Assembly: GCF_016806835.2 (NCBI RefSeq)
Contig: NZ_CP086111.1
Span: 4,271,471 to 4,335,470 of the forward strand
Reading direction: 5' to 3'
Length of the DNA stretch: 64,000 bases
From: Skermanella rosea
GTDB lineage: Bacteria > Pseudomonadota > Alphaproteobacteria > Azospirillales > Azospirillaceae
Shown here: positions 26,092 to 34,814 of the stretch, one piece after another
How positions within the stretch are numbered: position 1 is the stretch's first letter
Layout of the letters: every line of letters starts with the position of its first letter
Made by a program: the position numbers and the translations under genes
Notes under the pieces: model-generated
Seen by the model: only the letters and a program-made list of their open reading frames with translations
Databases searched by the model: none
What the model was told of the DNA's origin: nothing

Positions 26092-27927
26092 TCAGCGATT
26101 CCGAAGCTTCTTGTAGACCGTGTTGCGGGTGATGCCCAGGCGGCGGGCGGTTTCGGCGACGTTGCCGCCGGTCTGCTCCCAAGTCGCGACGACACGGTCG
26201 ATCACCGCCCGCTCCAGCGTCGAGGGTGACGGCGCGGGACGGGTCCGGGGCGCCCCGACATGGTCGGCATCGATCAGGCCCCGCTCTCCGACCGCGATGG
26301 CGAGCCGGGTCAGCGCCCCGCGCAGTTCGCGGATGTTGCCGGGCCAGGGTCGCCCGGCCAGCGCCTCCAGCGCCGCGTCCGTGATGGTGCAGCCGGGATC
26401 GATCGCCCGCAGCAGGTGGCGGGCGATGGCCGCGAAATCGGACCGGCCGGCCAGGGGCGGCAGTTCCACCGCCACCATGTCGAGCCGGTAGAACAGGTCG
26501 GCCCGGAAGCGCCCGGCACCCACCGCCTCCGCCAGATCCACGTTGGTCGCGGCGACGAGCTGGAGATCCACCTTCCTGCGCGTCCCGCCGCCGACCGGAC
26601 GGACCGTCCAGTCGTCGAGCAGCCGCAGCAGGCTTCCCTGCACCGGCAGCGGCATGTCCCCGATCTCGTCCAGGAACAGGGTGCCGCCGTCCGCCTCGAC
26701 GACCAGTCCCCGGGCGCCGCCCCGGCGGGCCCCCGTGAAGGCGCCCTCTGCATGGCCGAACAGTTCGGCCTCCACCAGGCTCTCCGGCAGCGCCGCGCAG
26801 TTCACCGGCACGAAGGCGCCGGAACGGCCGCTGGCGGCATGGGCGTGGCGGGCCATCAGTTCCTTGCCGGTCCCGGTGGCACCCCGGATCAGGATCGGCA
26901 CCCCCCGCGCCGCGGCACCGGACACCTGCCGCATCGCCGCCCTGACGGCAGGGTCCTCGGCGATGAAGCCGGGCTTGGCGCCGGGCGTCCCCCGGTCCTT
27001 GCGCGCGTGGATCGGGCAGGCATGGCGCAGGTTGTCGATCGCCACGACGTAGCTGCTGCCCTCGTGGTCCTCCAATCGCACACGGTCCCGGCGATGCCCC
27101 TCGTCCAGGAACCGGTGGAAGCCGGTCCGGAACAGCTCCGCGAAATGGTGTCCGGGTCGGGCCGGCAGCCCCTGGAGGAAGAACTGCGCCTGCCGGTTGG
27201 CGGCCAGGACCCTGCCCTCCCCGTCCACCGCCAGCAGGCCGGCGCTCAGCGTGCGCAGATATTCGGCCCTCGTGTGGAAGATCAGGACGAGATGGTCCCG
27301 GTACGCTTCGCGGAACAGCCCGTTCTCGATCTGGCGGACCGACATCTTGACCAGCGCCATGGTGTGCCGCTGGCGGGATCGGCAGTCGCTCGACGCGTCC
27401 AGCACGGCGGCGATCTCTCCGGTCGGGCCGAAGATCGGCGCCGCGTTGCAGGTCAATCCGCCATAGGTGGTGAAGAAATGCTCCGGGCCATGGACCGTCA
27501 CCGGCGCCCGCATGGCCGCCGCCAGCCCGAGGGCGTTGGTGCCCTGGTGCAGCTCGCCCCACAACCCGCCGGCCCGGATGTTCTTGGCGTCGGCCGTGGT
27601 GCGGAAGGTGTCGTCCGTGATCGTGTCCAGCACCATGCCCCCGGGGTCGCCCAACGCGATCATGAAGTTCGAGCCGGAGATCTGATGATAGAGGTTGTGC
27701 ATCTCGGCCAACGCCAGCCGTCGGGTCAGCTCGTGCCGCTCCCGCGCCTCCTCCAGCAGGGTGCCGGCGGCGTATAGAAGCTCCGGCGAGCGGTTGGGCT
27801 CAAGCCCGGCCTCCAGGCAGCGGTCCCAGGATTGCCGGATCTCCGGGGCGAGCAGGTCCGGCGAGGCGATGCCCCGGTCCTGGAGCACGATGCGCGCCTG
27901 CCTCAGGCGCTCCGCGGGCGAGAGCAT
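26092..27927 (-). CDS. Sigma-54-dependent activator, AcoR type (GAF, AAA+, Fis)
   Basis: The 611-residue regulator has an N-terminal GAF-like sensor region (about 60-200). A PAS-like part follows (about 215-300), then a sigma-54 AAA+ domain (about 320-550) with Walker A GATGTGKE, the sigma-54 contact loop GAFTGA and the Walker B segment GGTLFLDEIGD. A Fis-type helix-turn-helix (VAETARRLGITRNTVYKKL) ends the protein. AcoR-type proteins activate alcohol, acetoin and alkane genes on sensing substrate or product. It is divergent from the alcohol dehydrogenase operon, which has a perfect sigma-54 promoter at 28060-28075, so it is the likely activator of that operon. GGGGAGGAA precedes the start. 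Confidence 0.93.
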   Translation of the reverse strand: MLSPAERLRQARIVLQDRGIASPDLLAPEIRQSWDRCLEAGLEPNRSPELLYAAGTLLEEARERHELTRRLALAEMHNLYHQISGSNFMIALGDPGGMVLDTITDDTFRTTADAKNIRAGGLWGELHQGTNALGLAAAMRAPVTVHGPEHFFTTYGGLTCNAAPIFGPTGEIAAVLDASSDCRSRQRHTMALVKMSVRQIENGLFREAYRDHLVLIFHTRAEYLRTLSAGLLAVDGEGRVLAANRQAQFFLQGLPARPGHHFAELFRTGFHRFLDEGHRRDRVRLEDHEGSSYVVAIDNLRHACPIHARKDRGTPGAKPGFIAEDPAVRAAMRQVSGAAARGVPILIRGATGTGKELMARHAHAASGRSGAFVPVNCAALPESLVEAELFGHAEGAFTGARRGGARGLVVEADGGTLFLDEIGDMPLPVQGSLLRLLDDWTVRPVGGGTRRKVDLQLVAATNVDLAEAVGAGRFRADLFYRLDMVAVELPPLAGRSDFAAIARHLLRAIDPGCTITDAALEALAGRPWPGNIRELRGALTRLAIAVGERGLIDADHVGAPRTRPAPSPSTLERAVIDRVVATWEQTGGNVAETARRLGITRNTVYKKLRNR

Positions 27928-28059
27928 GTCCCGTTCCTCCCCTGACGACCTGTTATGTTCAAGTCTTGCACAGCCAAGGTGTGAGCAGGCGTTGATTATG
28001 TAAACACGCCATTCGGGTCAATTCCGGAGAATGCCGCGGATTCCCGCCGCTCCCGTTCC

Positions 28060-28075
28060 TGGCACGCCCATTGCG
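28060..28075 (+). promoter_or_regulatory. Sigma-54 promoter of the alcohol dehydrogenase operon
   Basis: TGGCAC (28060-28065), five bases, then TTGC (28071-28074) is a perfect -24/-12 element, with GG and GC ten bases apart. It is 65 bases upstream of the dehydrogenase ATG. About 80 bases further upstream is a partial dyad, CACAGCCAAGGTGTG (27969-27983), which could bind the divergent AcoR-type activator. Confidence 0.85.
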
Positions 28076-28139
28076 TCCAGAGTGCCGGTTCCAACGAGGA
28101 CCGGAACACCGACCGAATCACAAACGGGGAGGCTCATCC

Positions 28140-29183
28140 ATGAAGGCGGCCGTGCTCTACGAATTCGACCCGTCGCTCACCAGCCCGCAGTTCGTCCGGT
28201 ACGAGGAGGTCCCCGATCCGAAGATCGAGAAGACCACCGACGTGATCGTGCGCATCGGCGGCGCCGGCGTCTGCCGGACCGACCTGCACATCGTGGAAGG
28301 TATCTGGCGCAGCAAGGTCGATGTCCAGCTTCCCTACATCATGGGCCATGAGAACGCAGGATGGGTCGAGGAGGTCGGCAAGGGCGTCGAGGGCATCAAG
28401 GTCGGCGACCCCGTTATCTGCCACCCGCTGGTGACCAGCGGCCACTGCCTTGCCTGCCGGCGCGGCGACGACATGCACGCGACCGACAGCAAGTTCCCCG
28501 GCATCAACGCCAACGGCGGCTATGCCGAGTACCTGCTGACCGGCGTCCGATCCCTGATCAAGCTGCCGTCCAGCCTGACGCCCAAGGACGTCGCTCCCTA
28601 TACCGACGCGGGCCTGACCGCCTACCGGGCCGCCAAGAAGGCGTCGCGCCACCTGCTGCCCGGCGAATACGCCGTCGTGATCGGCGTCGGCGGGCTGGGC
28701 CATATCGGCGTCCAGGTGCTGGCCGCCCTGTGCGCCGCCGAGATCATCGCGGTGGACCGCTCGGACATGGCGCTTGGCCTCGCGAAGGAGTGCGGCGCGC
28801 ATCATCTGGTGAAGTCCGACGGCACCGAGGTCGAGCAGATCCTGGCCCTGACCGGTGGCCGAGGGGCCGAGGCGGTGATCGACTTCGTCGGCGAGGGCGA
28901 CGCGGTCGAGAAGGGTCTCGCCATGACCCGCAACGCCGGCTTCTATTACATCGTCGGCTATGGCGGGAAGGTGGAGATCCCGACGATCGAGATGATCACG
29001 TCGGAGAAGACCATCGTCGGCAACCTGGTCGGGACATATCCCGAACTGGTCGAACTGATGGCCCTGGCCGACCGCGGCCTGGTCAAGCTGGCGACCCGCG
29101 AGTACCGGCTGGAGCAGGCCAACGAGGCGCTGCACGACCTGCACCACGGCAAGGTCAAGGGCCGTGCCGTCCTAATACCCTGA
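28140..29183 (+). CDS. Zinc-type NAD(P)-dependent alcohol dehydrogenase, probably for propanol
   Basis: The 347-residue medium-chain dehydrogenase keeps the catalytic zinc ligands (GVCRTDLH, GHENAG) and the nucleotide loop GVGGLGHIGVQVL. The structural-zinc lobe is unusual: where relatives have four cysteines it reads TSGHCLACRRGDDMHA, so two of the four are gone. The ATG at 28140 follows GGGGAGG. Dehydrogenases of this group accompany propane monooxygenases and oxidise the resulting alcohol (2-propanol to acetone, or 1-propanol). The gene leads an operon with the CDGSH gene and two small genes, behind a sigma-54 promoter. Confidence 0.88.
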   Translation: MKAAVLYEFDPSLTSPQFVRYEEVPDPKIEKTTDVIVRIGGAGVCRTDLHIVEGIWRSKVDVQLPYIMGHENAGWVEEVGKGVEGIKVGDPVICHPLVTSGHCLACRRGDDMHATDSKFPGINANGGYAEYLLTGVRSLIKLPSSLTPKDVAPYTDAGLTAYRAAKKASRHLLPGEYAVVIGVGGLGHIGVQVLAALCAAEIIAVDRSDMALGLAKECGAHHLVKSDGTEVEQILALTGGRGAEAVIDFVGEGDAVEKGLAMTRNAGFYYIVGYGGKVEIPTIEMITSEKTIVGNLVGTYPELVELMALADRGLVKLATREYRLEQANEALHDLHHGKVKGRAVLIP

Positions 29184-29209
29184 GGCCCGGATACCGGAAG
29201 GACATCGCC

Positions 29210-29452
29210 ATGGGTTTCGAACCCGAGGTCGCCCAGGCCGGCCCGTACGAGTGGGAGGTCGAGGAAGGCGATCTGGTCTTCTGGTGCCGCTGCGGGCGCA
29301 GCGCCACCCAGCCGATCTGCGACGGCTCCCACGCCGGCACGGGGATCAGCCCGATGGGGTGGAGGGCGCCCGGCACCGGGACGGTCTTCCTGTGCGGCTG
29401 CAAGCGCACCGCCAACCCACCGCTCTGCGACGGCCATCACAATGACCTCTGA
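29210..29452 (+). CDS. Double CDGSH iron-sulfur protein
   Basis: This 80-residue protein has two CDGSH-type 2Fe-2S sites: CRCGRSATQPICDGSH and CGCKRTANPPLCDGHH, each with the C-x-C, C and H ligands. Bacterial double-CDGSH proteins are small electron carriers or cluster donors. The gene starts 26 bases after the alcohol dehydrogenase and overlaps the next gene by 11 bases. Its place in a sigma-54-controlled propanol operon suggests a role in electron transfer or in iron-sulfur supply to the monooxygenase reductase; this is inference. Confidence 0.9.
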   Translation: MGFEPEVAQAGPYEWEVEEGDLVFWCRCGRSATQPICDGSHAGTGISPMGWRAPGTGTVFLCGCKRTANPPLCDGHHNDL

Positions 29453-29744
29453 CGATGCGTTCCAGACCCTGATGGCCGAGCGCTACGCCATCGTCGCCAA
29501 GCTGACCGAGCTGAACTCGGCCCAGCTCACGCGGGAGGGCCGGCGCGCCGGGGTGGAGTTCGAGCTGTCCCGCTGCCGCCAGGACCTGGCGGCGGCGCCC
29601 ACTCCCGAACTGTCGGCCCGGCTGGCCGAGCTGGAACGGGAACACCGCGACGCCATCGAGCAGACGAAGAAGATCGAGGCCGAACGCGAGGCGCTGATCC
29701 TCAAGCTGGAAGACATCGTCCATCGATTGAACGAACCGCACTGA
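29442..29744 (+). CDS. Small coiled-coil protein of the dehydrogenase operon
   Basis: The 100-residue protein is almost entirely charged helix (LAELEREHRDAIEQTKKIEA, then EREALILKLEDIVHRL), predicted to form a coiled coil with a break at AAAPTPE. It has one cysteine and no membrane segment. It overlaps the CDGSH gene by 11 bases, so translation is probably coupled. No family recognised; a scaffold or adaptor role is possible. Confidence 0.65.
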   Translation: MTSDDAFQTLMAERYAIVAKLTELNSAQLTREGRRAGVEFELSRCRQDLAAAPTPELSARLAELEREHRDAIEQTKKIEAEREALILKLEDIVHRLNEPH

Positions 29745-29779
29745 ACGCTGGACCGAACGAAAACCGGAGGCCCGACACC

Positions 29780-29962
29780 ATGAGCACTTCAGCGGCATCG
29801 GCCGAGGATGCATCCAAGGACGAGTTCTTCAAGCGGCTCGCCGATCTATCACAGGAGATGATCGCCGCCCATGGAGAAGACTTCACCATGGGCGCCCTGA
29901 TCCTGGGCGCCCGCTATATCGCGGAGAAAAAGGCGAAGCCGGAGGAGACGGCGAAGAAGTAA
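29780..29962 (+). CDS. Very small hypothetical protein
   Basis: This 60-residue protein has an Ala/Ser/Glu-rich start, a helix FFKRLADLSQEMIAAHG, a conserved-looking centre FTMGALILGARYIAEKK and a lysine-rich end. CGGAGGCCC stands before the ATG. It is the last gene of the dehydrogenase operon, 35 bases after the coiled-coil gene. No family recognised. Confidence 0.6.
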   Translation: MSTSAASAEDASKDEFFKRLADLSQEMIAAHGEDFTMGALILGARYIAEKKAKPEETAKK

Positions 29963-29970
29963 CGCCGCGG

Positions 29971-30270
29971 TCAGTGGCTGGGCATGGCGAAGCGCATCAG
30001 GCTGTAGACGGTCACGACCAGCCCCGTCAGCGCGACATACATGTGCCAGTAGCTCGGCAGATGCTTCATCGACAGCTGGACCTCCAGGACGCCCTTGCCC
30101 ATGGTCTTCATCTCGGACTTGATCTCACCGACATCCTTCTCGAGTGCCGAGATGCGCGTATCCATCTGCTCGAAGCGGCGATCCATGCGCCCTCCGAGTT
30201 CATGGATGGCGGCGAGGATTGCTTCACGCTCGCTGCTGGGAATCTTGCCGAAGGTTCCGCCAGTCATCAT
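29971..30270 (-). CDS. Hypothetical coiled-coil protein with C-terminal membrane anchor
   Basis: About 99 residues from ATG 30270 (frame open to 30324). A helix with heptad spacing (MDRRFEQMDTRISALEKDVG, then EIKSEMKTMGKGVLEV) leads to a C-terminal hydrophobic segment (WHMYVALTGLVVTVYSLMRF). The layout recalls small XhlA-like or tail-anchored proteins, but no other phage gene is present. It converges on the dehydrogenase operon and is divergent from prmA. Confidence 0.6.
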   Translation of the reverse strand: MMTGGTFGKIPSSEREAILAAIHELGGRMDRRFEQMDTRISALEKDVGEIKSEMKTMGKGVLEVQLSMKHLPSYWHMYVALTGLVVTVYSLMRFAMPSH

Positions 30271-30810
30271 CAACCCCGCCGTCCGTCTCAAGCCCGGCAC
30301 TGCTGCCGACCTGAAAAATAGCATGGTGTGCCGAAGCGCTCCAGAAAACTCTCGGGACCACCGGGCAGGTCATACTGTCGCATGACGCGAGTGGGACCAA
30401 TCTTCACAACCGTCCACACCGGCCCGTTTTGAAACACTCCTGCAAGCCTGGACGTTCCACAAGTAAACAATGACCACAGACCAGATCAGGAAAAAGCCTC
30501 GCAAGGCAGCGATTACAAGACTTTGCAGGCCACTCAAGAGTTGGCACAGCGTTTGCTGACTATCGCAAGCACAACAAAGCACCGCCCATGACGCAGTGCA
30601 ATAAACAAGGAAGTAGTGCGGGGAAACGGCCATGACAGCAGCACGGCGGAAAGTTTCTGCATCCTGAGCGCAAGCAGCGCTCCGGAACATCATGGATCGC
30701 CATCCCGGACTGAACTCAAGCCGGCCCGAAGAGCCGGCCAAGGCGGAAACCTGTCGTTACACGAAATGTCGGCAACGAGATTCCAGCCAACGAATTCCAG
30801 GGAGTAAACC
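30271..30810. promoter_or_regulatory. Gene-free control region upstream of prmA
   Basis: These 540 bases contain no convincing gene. They hold the sigma-54 promoter (30542-30557), a leader of about 240 bases, and a TTGCACTGC-type element (as GCAGTGCAA at 30593-30601) just downstream of the expected start. Upstream of the promoter are a direct repeat GGGACCA (30354-30360 and 30393-30399) and inverted CGTCCA/TGGACG (30411-30416, 30449-30454), which are candidate activator sites. Confidence 0.55.
30542..30557 (+). promoter_or_regulatory. Sigma-54 promoter of the propane monooxygenase operon
   Basis: TGGCAC (30542-30547), AGCGT, TTGC (30553-30556) gives a perfect -24/-12 element with GG and GC ten bases apart. 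The expected start is near 30568. It matches the presence of AcoR-type sigma-54 activators at 26.1-27.9 kb and 39.0-40.9 kb. Confidence 0.85.
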
Positions 30811-32475
30811 ATGCCTGACGGTTTGACGCTCAACAAGATCATCGCTCAGAAGGGCATCAGCATCGGCGAGGCGGCGCGCCGGGTCGCGGACTTGGGCTGG
30901 ACGCCCTCCTATGTCCAGGAAGCCATGACCTTCCCGACCGACTACAAGATCTCCAAGGCGCCCAAGGACCCCATGAAGCAGGTCCTGCGGTCTTACTTCC
31001 CCATGCAGGAAGAGAAGGACAACCGGGTCTACGGCGCGCTCGACGCGGCGTTGCGCGGCGACATGTTCCGCAACGTGGAGCCCCGCTGGGTCGAATGGAT
31101 GAAGCTGTTCCTGGCGATCATCCCCTTCCCCGAGATTTCCGCCGCGCGCTCCATGGCGATGGTCGGCCGGCTGGCGCCGGGCGATGACCTGCGCACCGGG
31201 TTCACCATGCAGATGGTCGACGAGTTCCGGCACTCGACCATCCAGATGAACCTGAAGAAGTGGTACATGGAGAACTACATCGACCCGGCCGGGTTCGACA
31301 TCACCGAAGCGGCGTTCGGCAAGTGCTACGCCACCACCATCGGCCGGCAGTTCGGCGAAGCCTTCGTGACCGGCGACGCGATCACCGCCGCCAACATCTA
31401 CCTGACCGTCGTCGCCGAGACGGCCTTCACCAACACCCTGTTCGTCGCGATGCCGTCGGAAGCGGCGCGGAACGGCGACTACGCCCTGCCGACCGTGTTC
31501 CTGTCGGTCCAGTCGGACGAGAGCCGGCACATCGGCAACGGCCACTCGCTGCTGATGTCGATCCTCAACAATCCGGACAACCACCAGCTCCTGGAACGCG
31601 ACCTGAAATATGCGTTCTGGCAGAACCACGCGATCGTCGACGCCGCCATCGGCACCATCATCGAGTACGGCACGACCAACCGCGACAAGAACAAGGAGAG
31701 CTACGCGGAGCTGTGGCACCGCTGGATCTTCGAGGACTATTACCGGACCTACATGCTGCCGCTGGAGAAGTACGGCATCAAGATCCACCATGACGACGTC
31801 CACGAAGCCTTCGACCGGATCGTCAAGAAGAACTACGTCCACAAGGTCGCCCAGTTCTTCTCCGCCGGCTGGTGGGCCAACTTCTGGCGCATCGAGGCCA
31901 TGACCGAGCGGGACTTCGAGTGGTTCGAGCACAAGTATCCCGGCTGGTATGACGAGTTCGGCGCCTGGTGGGAGAACTACGCCAAGCTCAGCAAGCCCGG
32001 CAACCCGCCGATCACCTTCGTCGACACCGGCTATGTCTATCCGCACCGCTGCTGGTCCAACCTGGTGCCCTGCCTGATCCGCGAGGACATGGTCGTGGAC
32101 GAGGTGGACGGCCAGATCTACACCTACGGCCACGAGGTGGACCGCTGGACCCACAAGGTCGCCTTCCAGGGCGAGTACGAGGGCCGGCCGACCCCCGCCA
32201 TGGGCCGTTTCAGCGGTCATCGCGAATGGGAAAGCATGTACCATGGCTGGGACCTGGCCGACGCGATCAAGGACATGGGCTTCGTCCGTCCCGACGGTAA
32301 GACCCTGATCGCCCAGCCCCACCTGTCGTTCGAGGAGAAGGACATGTGGACCCTGGACCATGTGCGCGGCTACGAGATCAAGAGCCCCCTGATCACGCTC
32401 CGCGAGATGACCCCCGAACAGCGCGAGAAGCACGTCGCCGAGTACAAGAAGGGCTTCAAGGTCCATCGGATCTGA
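30811..32475 (+). CDS. prmA: Propane monooxygenase hydroxylase large subunit
   Basis: The 554-residue alpha subunit carries the diiron centre that hydroxylates propane or related substrates. All six ligands can be placed: E108, E138 and H141 (DEFRH), E203, E237 and H240 (DESRH). The 30- and 34-residue spacings are the same as in soluble methane monooxygenase. AGGGAG precedes ATG 30811. Similarity in length and layout is to the PrmA/MimA group rather than methane or toluene enzymes. The product acts with PrmC (small subunit), PrmB (reductase) and PrmD (coupling protein) encoded next to it. Phenol or acetone as substrate is possible. Confidence 0.93.
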   Translation: MPDGLTLNKIIAQKGISIGEAARRVADLGWTPSYVQEAMTFPTDYKISKAPKDPMKQVLRSYFPMQEEKDNRVYGALDAALRGDMFRNVEPRWVEWMKLFLAIIPFPEISAARSMAMVGRLAPGDDLRTGFTMQMVDEFRHSTIQMNLKKWYMENYIDPAGFDITEAAFGKCYATTIGRQFGEAFVTGDAITAANIYLTVVAETAFTNTLFVAMPSEAARNGDYALPTVFLSVQSDESRHIGNGHSLLMSILNNPDNHQLLERDLKYAFWQNHAIVDAAIGTIIEYGTTNRDKNKESYAELWHRWIFEDYYRTYMLPLEKYGIKIHHDDVHEAFDRIVKKNYVHKVAQFFSAGWWANFWRIEAMTERDFEWFEHKYPGWYDEFGAWWENYAKLSKPGNPPITFVDTGYVYPHRCWSNLVPCLIREDMVVDEVDGQIYTYGHEVDRWTHKVAFQGEYEGRPTPAMGRFSGHREWESMYHGWDLADAIKDMGFVRPDGKTLIAQPHLSFEEKDMWTLDHVRGYEIKSPLITLREMTPEQREKHVAEYKKGFKVHRI

Positions 32476-32491
32476 CGCCCGGCCGGAAACA

Positions 32492-32516
32492 GGGGAGCGC
32501 CGCCGAGGCGCTCCCC
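32492..32516 (+). terminator. Perfect intercistronic hairpin between prmA and prmB
   Basis: A 10-bp perfect stem (32492-32501 with 32507-32516, GGGGAGCGCC/GGCGCTCCCC) has a 5-base loop and no T tract. It lies 17 bases after the prmA stop. It resembles the xoxF-xoxG hairpin in position and may adjust the ratio of hydroxylase to reductase. Confidence 0.6.
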
Positions 32517-32561
32517 GACTTCCGCCGCAAGCCGCCAGATCTTCGTCCAGGGGAATTCCAC

Positions 32562-33620
32562 ATGACCCAGAACCCGTTGGCCGCCCGCGCGGTCCACACG
32601 GTCCTGTTGCAGCCCGCCGGCATCGAAATGGAAGTCGAGGAAGGGGAAACCGTTCTCGATGCGGCGTTCCGCCAAGGCATCTCGCTGATGCACGGCTGCA
32701 AGGAAGGACAATGCTCCAGCTGCAAATCGGTGCTGATCGACGGTGACGTCGAACTGCTGAAATACTCCACCTTCGCGCTGTCCGAGATGGACCGCGACAC
32801 CAACCACATCCTGCTCTGCCGCACGCTGGCCTACAGCGACATAGAAGTCGAGCTACTGAACTATGACGAGGACCTGCTGTCCCGCTCGATCGCGGTGAAG
32901 GACTTCGCGGCCCGGCTGACCGCCATCGTCCCGCTGACCCACGACATCTTCCGCCTGGAACTGGAGATCGAGCAGCCGCTGAAGTTCTGGGCCGGCCAGT
33001 ACGTGGACATCACCATCCCGGGCAAGGGCATCACGCGCTCCTTTTCCATGGCGAACCCGCCGAGCGACCCGCACCGCCCCCATTTCATCATCAGGAAATA
33101 CCCCCAGGGCGCCTTCTCGGCCCAGCTCGACGGCAGCCTGAAGGCGGGAGACAGCCTGATGCTGCGCGGCCCCTTCGGCACCTGCCTGCGGCGCGAGAAC
33201 CGCTCCGGCCCGATGGTGCTGGTGGGCGGCGGCTCGGGCATGTCGCCGCTGTGGTCGATCCTCCAGGACCAGATCGGCTGCGGCGAGCCCGCCCGGCCGA
33301 TCCGCTTCTTCTACGGCGCCCGGCAGGCCCGCGACCTCTTCTACCTGGACCGTTTCGTCGAGCTGACCGAACGCCTGCCCGACTTCCGCTTCATCCCGGC
33401 GCTGTCCGACGCGGCGCCCGACGACGGCTGGACGGGCGAGACCGGCTTCATCCACGAGGTGGTGCGCCGGCATCTCGGCACCCTCGGCGACGCCTCCGAC
33501 ATCGACGTCTACTCCTGCGGCCCGCCGCCGATGATCGACGCCCTGCTGCCGGTGCTCCAGATCGGCGGCGTCGAACCGGACCGCATCTATTTCGACAAGT
33601 TCACGCCGGCCCTTCGGTAA
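32562..33620 (+). CDS. prmB: Propane monooxygenase reductase
   Basis: The 352-residue flavo-iron-sulfur reductase passes electrons from NADH to the hydroxylase. It has an N-terminal plant-type 2Fe-2S ferredoxin domain (C46, C51, C54, C86), an FAD-binding domain with RSFSMANPP (about residue 165) and an NAD domain with VGGGSGMSPL and CGPPPMIDA. The ATG at 32562 opens the ferredoxin domain at the usual distance. It is second in the operon, after an 86-base gap holding the hairpin. Confidence 0.93.
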   Translation: MTQNPLAARAVHTVLLQPAGIEMEVEEGETVLDAAFRQGISLMHGCKEGQCSSCKSVLIDGDVELLKYSTFALSEMDRDTNHILLCRTLAYSDIEVELLNYDEDLLSRSIAVKDFAARLTAIVPLTHDIFRLELEIEQPLKFWAGQYVDITIPGKGITRSFSMANPPSDPHRPHFIIRKYPQGAFSAQLDGSLKAGDSLMLRGPFGTCLRRENRSGPMVLVGGGSGMSPLWSILQDQIGCGEPARPIRFFYGARQARDLFYLDRFVELTERLPDFRFIPALSDAAPDDGWTGETGFIHEVVRRHLGTLGDASDIDVYSCGPPPMIDALLPVLQIGGVEPDRIYFDKFTPALR

Positions 33621-33661
33621 GGACCGACCGCCAACCTTTGCAAACGGGGAGGAAAACAAAA

Positions 33662-34783
33662 ATGACGGCACAGGTTCAGGAAACGGAAGTCAAGTCCGGC
33701 GCCGCCGGCGCGAAGAAATTCCCGGGATGGGATAGCCGCAAGTACAATTACTACGAACCGAAGGGCCGCAAGGCGACCCATTACGAGGACATGACGGTAG
33801 ACGTCCAGCCCGATCCGGAACGCTACCTGCTCCAGAACTGGATCATCTCCTTCGCCGACGGGACGCCGACCTACTACAAGGGCTGGACCAAGCTCCAGTC
33901 GTCGGACTGGCACAAGTTCCGCGCGCCCGACCAGGAATGGGAGCGGACCCATTACCAGCGCCAGTCCACCATCGAAGGCATGATCAAGAACGTCGTGGAC
34001 AATGCCCGCAAGTCGGGCGCTCCGTCGCGCTTCGATCCCCGCTGGGTCAAGATCCTCCAGGACCATGTCGGCGCCTACAAGCATGCGGAGTACGGATTGG
34101 GCAAGGCGACCATGCATGCCCAGCGCTACGGCTACACGCAGATGGTCAACAATGCCATCCTGACCAACTCGTCCTACAAGCTGCGCTTCGCCCAGGACCT
34201 GACGCTGTACCTGAGCGAGATCGGCATGGACCTGCCCGTGTTCGACGCGACGGCCGGCAAGACCCACTGGCTCGAGGACCCGGTCTGGCAGGGCGTGCGC
34301 GAGGCGACCGAGGCCGTCATGGGCGCCGAGGATTACCTGGAGCAGTATTTCGCGACCAACGTCGTGTTCGAGCCGCTGGTCGCCGAGCTGTTCCGCAGCG
34401 GCTTCGTCATGCAGCTTGCCGCCGCCCAGAACGACTTCGCCACCCCGGCCGTGGTGTCGGCGGCCGAGGCCGACTACGAGCAGAACCTCGCAAACACGGT
34501 CGAGCTGTTCCACCTGCTGGCCCAGGATCCGGAGCATGGCGAGGCGAACCGCAAGGTCATGGAAGGCTGGCTGGAGAAGCACGGCGCCCTATGCGTCAAG
34601 GCGGCGAACCAGTTGCAGCCGGTCTGGTCGCAGCCGCGCGTCAAGGCGGCCCAGTTCACCGACGCCTTCGCGGCCTCGTCCAACCGCCTGAGGGCCATCT
34701 GCGCCGAGATCGGCATCGAAGTGCCCGCCGCCGTCGCGATCGCGCCGGCCGCCGCCCCGGCCCAGCCGGCCGCCGACGCCTGA
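33662..34783 (+). CDS. prmC: Propane monooxygenase hydroxylase small subunit
   Basis: The 373-residue beta subunit has the ferritin-like helical fold of diiron hydroxylases but no iron ligands. Family phrases include GRKATHYEDMTVDVQPDP near the start and YGLGKATMHAQRYGYTQM and LTLYLSEIGMDL in the middle. It pairs with PrmA in the hydroxylase dimer. GGGGAGG precedes ATG 33662. The C terminus is an Ala/Pro-rich tail (AIAPAAAPAQPAADA), probably disordered. Forty-one bases separate it from prmB. Confidence 0.92.
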   Translation: MTAQVQETEVKSGAAGAKKFPGWDSRKYNYYEPKGRKATHYEDMTVDVQPDPERYLLQNWIISFADGTPTYYKGWTKLQSSDWHKFRAPDQEWERTHYQRQSTIEGMIKNVVDNARKSGAPSRFDPRWVKILQDHVGAYKHAEYGLGKATMHAQRYGYTQMVNNAILTNSSYKLRFAQDLTLYLSEIGMDLPVFDATAGKTHWLEDPVWQGVREATEAVMGAEDYLEQYFATNVVFEPLVAELFRSGFVMQLAAAQNDFATPAVVSAAEADYEQNLANTVELFHLLAQDPEHGEANRKVMEGWLEKHGALCVKAANQLQPVWSQPRVKAAQFTDAFAASSNRLRAICAEIGIEVPAAVAIAPAAAPAQPAADA

Positions 34784-34814
34784 AAACCCCGGATCGAGAG
34801 AGGAGGAAAGAGCC

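Noticed and set aside
29971-30270. Phage holin/XhlA interpretation of the coiled-coil membrane protein
   Set aside because: No lysis or structural phage gene is nearby, and the pattern of coiled coil plus anchor is too general.
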